The translations under genes and the position numbers were made by a program. The notes under the pieces were generated by a model. It searched no databases, was not told the DNA's origin, and worked only from the letters and a program-made list of their open reading frames with translations. Shown in pieces: positions 6,055-7,729 of a DNA stretch of 7,729 nucleotides. Source of the stretch: Bacillota bacterium (GTDB lineage: Bacteria > Bacillota > DTU065); NCBI GenBank assembly GCA_012842235.1, contig DUTE01000187.1, positions 1 through 7,729 of the forward strand, read 5' to 3'. Within the stretch, counting starts at the first letter, position 1. Each line of letters starts with the position of its first letter.

Positions 6055-7300
6055 TTTTGTCAGAGACAAAGCTATACTGATACTTCTCTTTTGTTTAAGC
6101 TTTTCTTTTGTGGCATCAGCCCTAACTCTTAGCGAAGCTCAACAATTGGCTCTTTTAGGAACTCAAGGTGAACTTAGAAAAATAAACAAAAAATTAGCTG
6201 CTATGAACACTTCACCAACAAATTTCTATCAAGAGCTTGTTCAAAATAGTCAACTACTTTTAAAAGGCAACCTTGATCCTTTAGAGAAAAAAACCGCGTT
6301 TCATCTTAGAGGTAGTGCTTTTAGCGAAAACCTTTCTCTTAACTCATTTAGTTTTGACCCGATAAACTCTGATCTTAATATGCAAATATCTCTAAAACTC
6401 TACCCAAGAACTCAAAAACTACCTCAAAATCATTCTTCAAAAAATGAGGACTTGGAAATTAAGCAAAAAACAGCTGAACTTTTTTTCGACATTTTATTAA
6501 CCCGTTTAGAGATTCCTCTTAAAGAAAGATCCCTTATTTTAGCTCAAAATAACCTAAATACAGCCACAGAACAGTACAACTTAGGTTTAATTTCCTTTAG
6601 CGATTGGAAACTAGTTAGCCAAAAAGAGAAGACTCTGCAAAACGAGTTGTCTGCTCTTTGGGATAATCTTAGCGATGATGAAGCAACTCTCAAAGATTTA
6701 CTTGGTTTAGAGGCGATCGATGAACTAAAATATAATTTTGATTATGTATTTTTAGATATTGACCAATTAGAGATCGATTCTGAGTTTATCTCGGAACTAA
6801 AGGAACCCTACCTACTAGCAGAACATAAATTTTCTGAGCTAAAAAAACAAAAAAAACCTCAAATAGACTTTAATGTAAATCTCCATACAAGCCCTAATAA
6901 AACCGATTATACCGCAATAGTAGAAGTTAGTCAGAACCTTTTTAATCCTAATTTAAACCAAGAAATTACTAAGGCACAATTAGAGCTACAAAAACAAGAG
7001 ATCTTGTTTAATGAAAACTATAAAGCTTTAACAAAAGAAGTAAATAAAAGTTTAGACTATTATAAAAGAGCTCAAAACAATTACCTTAAACAAAAAGAAG
7101 CTTATCTAGATGCAGAAGAGATGTTCAGCTTTGCTCAAAAAGGGCTTTCTCTTGGCTTAAGTTCACAAAAAGAAGTTGAAGAAACACTACTTGAGCGAGA
7201 TTTCGCCTTCTTTAATCTGCAAAGAGCACATATTGAGTGCACTTTAGCCTATTTGACTCTCTTAAGATGGGACAAAACACTACCTGAACCTGCTGTTTAA
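6047..7300 (+). CDS. TolC-family outer-membrane-type efflux protein with barrel strands
   Basis: This 417-residue exported protein has a signal peptide (hydrophobic core about 9-22, 'VASA' with likely cleavage after A25) followed by 'LTLSEAQQLALLG', the usual OEP opening. Two OEP repeats follow. Hairpin tips are 'YNLGLISFSDWKLV' (177-190) and 'LSLGLSSQKEVEE' (367-379). In contrast to its neighbour, amphipathic strand pairs are present in both repeats. In repeat one they lie at about 84-98 ('AFHLRGSAFSENLSL') and 108-120. In repeat two they lie at about 271-281 ('PQIDFNVNLHT') and 287-299, where 'YTAIVEVSQNLFNP' matches the classic strand-then-'PLF' pattern. It should form the trimeric channel or barrel part of the exporter if the host has an outer membrane. 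It overlaps the preceding gene by eight bases (ATGAATAA), so translation is probably coupled. It is the last gene of the operon. Confidence 0.85.
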   Translation: MNNFVRDKAILILLFCLSFSFVASALTLSEAQQLALLGTQGELRKINKKLAAMNTSPTNFYQELVQNSQLLLKGNLDPLEKKTAFHLRGSAFSENLSLNSFSFDPINSDLNMQISLKLYPRTQKLPQNHSSKNEDLEIKQKTAELFFDILLTRLEIPLKERSLILAQNNLNTATEQYNLGLISFSDWKLVSQKEKTLQNELSALWDNLSDDEATLKDLLGLEAIDELKYNFDYVFLDIDQLEIDSEFISELKEPYLLAEHKFSELKKQKKPQIDFNVNLHTSPNKTDYTAIVEVSQNLFNPNLNQEITKAQLELQKQEILFNENYKALTKEVNKSLDYYKRAQNNYLKQKEAYLDAEEMFSFAQKGLSLGLSSQKEVEETLLERDFAFFNLQRAHIECTLAYLTLLRWDKTLPEPAV

Positions 7301-7596
7301 GGATGTTTAAGTGTCCCACTTGTATTCTTTACAATCTAAATTGTGGTTTTAGAGAACTTAAATTTGTTTTTTTGATTGCTACTAATGATAAAAAAAGAAA
7401 CAATCACCTCGGAATTTGATTGGCACCTTATTTTTGGTAGAATAATATATCGCATGGTCAAGAAGTAGTGTGTATGGCTTGGAAAGAGAACACAACTAAC
7501 TAAATTCACAAGCTCTGTTAGTAGGTCTAGATTTCATAACCAAAAGAGTGTATTTATTCCTACAGTGGATCGACATTACCCTCATGTTTTCTTGCT
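7301..7596. other. Non-coding spacer between the operon and the tRNA gene
   Basis: No gene with a ribosome binding site is visible on either strand, and no long repeat or mobile-element end is seen. The first 75 bases contain the weak terminator candidate. The rest is unstructured A+T-rich sequence leading up to the tRNA promoter. Confidence 0.65.
7338..7373 (+). terminator. Weak candidate intrinsic terminator after the operon
   Basis: An A+U-rich stem can form from AAATT (7338-7342) with AATTT (7361-7365), enclosing GTTT/GAAC (7347-7350 region with 7354-7357). It is followed by G and a run of seven T (7367-7373). The position, about 40 bp after the last stop codon, is right for an operon terminator. 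The stem has mismatches and almost no G-C pairs, so the call is weak. A smaller AAGTG/CACTT hairpin at 7309-7321 has no T-tract. Confidence 0.3.
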
Positions 7597-7625
7597 TTGA
7601 CAACTATTTAACACAGGTGTATAAT
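7597..7625 (+). promoter_or_regulatory. Consensus sigma-A promoter for tRNA-Pro
   Basis: TTGACA (7597-7602) and TATAAT (7620-7625) match the housekeeping consensus at all twelve positions with the ideal 17-bp spacer. Transcription should begin near 7632, giving a leader of about 16 bases before the mature tRNA. A full-consensus promoter suits constant, strong expression of a tRNA. Confidence 0.92.
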
Positions 7626-7647
7626 TGTTCTTGTTCCCTCAAAAAAA

Positions 7648-7724
7648 CGGAGTGTGGCTCAGTTTGGTAGAGCGCTGCGTTCGGGACGCAGAGGCCCGGG
7701 GTTCAAATCCCCGCACTCCGACCA
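7648..7724 (+). tRNA. tRNA-Pro (anticodon CGG)
   Basis: A complete 77-base cloverleaf includes an encoded CCA end. The acceptor stem CGGAGTG (7648-7654) pairs with CACTCCG (7714-7720), with discriminator A7721 and CCA at 7722-7724. The D-arm is GCTC/GAGC (7657-7660 with 7670-7673). The anticodon stem CTGCG/CGCAG encloses loop TTCGGGA (7680-7686), giving anticodon CGG at 7682-7684, which reads CCG proline codons. The T-arm is CGGGG/CCCCG around TTCAAAT. The C1-G72 first pair and A73 are the usual identity elements of bacterial tRNA-Pro. All stems are perfectly paired, so the gene should be functional. Confidence 0.97.
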
Positions 7725-7729
7725 TATAA

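Noticed and set aside
7421..7437. TTGGCAC sequence resembling a sigma-54 -24 element
   Set aside because: The required GC at the -12 position is absent; the bases there are T.
7420..7448. Possible sigma-A promoter TTGGCA-17-TAATAT in the spacer
   Set aside because: The -10 matches at only four of six positions and no gene follows before the tRNA promoter.
7476..7505. Nine-codon open frame beginning ATGGCTTGG in the spacer
   Set aside because: No SD is present and it is too short to support as a gene.

Overview
The window is A+T-rich DNA that looks bacterial and most likely comes from a low-GC Bacillota (Firmicutes). The signs are strong purine-rich Shine-Dalgarno sites, one tightly packed same-strand operon, a consensus sigma-A promoter and a tRNA gene with encoded CCA. 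The TolC-family genes would fit one of the diderm or diderm-derived clostridial lineages (Halanaerobiales, Natranaerobiales, Negativicutes and relatives). No outer-membrane biogenesis or LPS gene is present here to prove that, so the lineage is an inference.

Layout: 1-428 is a non-coding leader with several short inverted and direct repeats that may be operator sites. Positions 429-7300 hold six plus-strand genes that form one apparent operon: MacB-type permease A, MacB-type permease B, a MacA/HlyD-type membrane fusion protein, a LolD/MacB-type ATPase, and two TolC-family proteins. The six genes overlap or lie at most 22 bp apart. Positions 7301-7647 are non-coding, with a weak possible terminator just after the operon. 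A near-perfect TTGACA-17-TATAAT promoter then precedes a tRNA-Pro(CGG) gene at 7648-7724, which is a separate transcription unit.

The operon encodes every part of a MacAB-TolC-like tripartite exporter. The ATPase would power a heterodimer of the two permeases. The adaptor would link the permeases to the TolC-like duct through its alpha-helical hairpin. The substrate cannot be read from the sequence, and no regulator is encoded in the window.

The most unusual point is the pair of TolC-family proteins. The second (417 aa) has the expected two beta-hairpin segments of an outer-membrane barrel. The first (353 aa) keeps both coiled-coil repeats and both GLIS-type hairpin tips but has no recognisable barrel strands. 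It looks like a barrel-less TolC, which raises the possibility of a mixed or two-tier duct. Start codons for five of the six genes were chosen from their Shine-Dalgarno sites. Four of those (genes 1, 3, 5 and 6) lie 6 to 36 bp inside the longest open frame.
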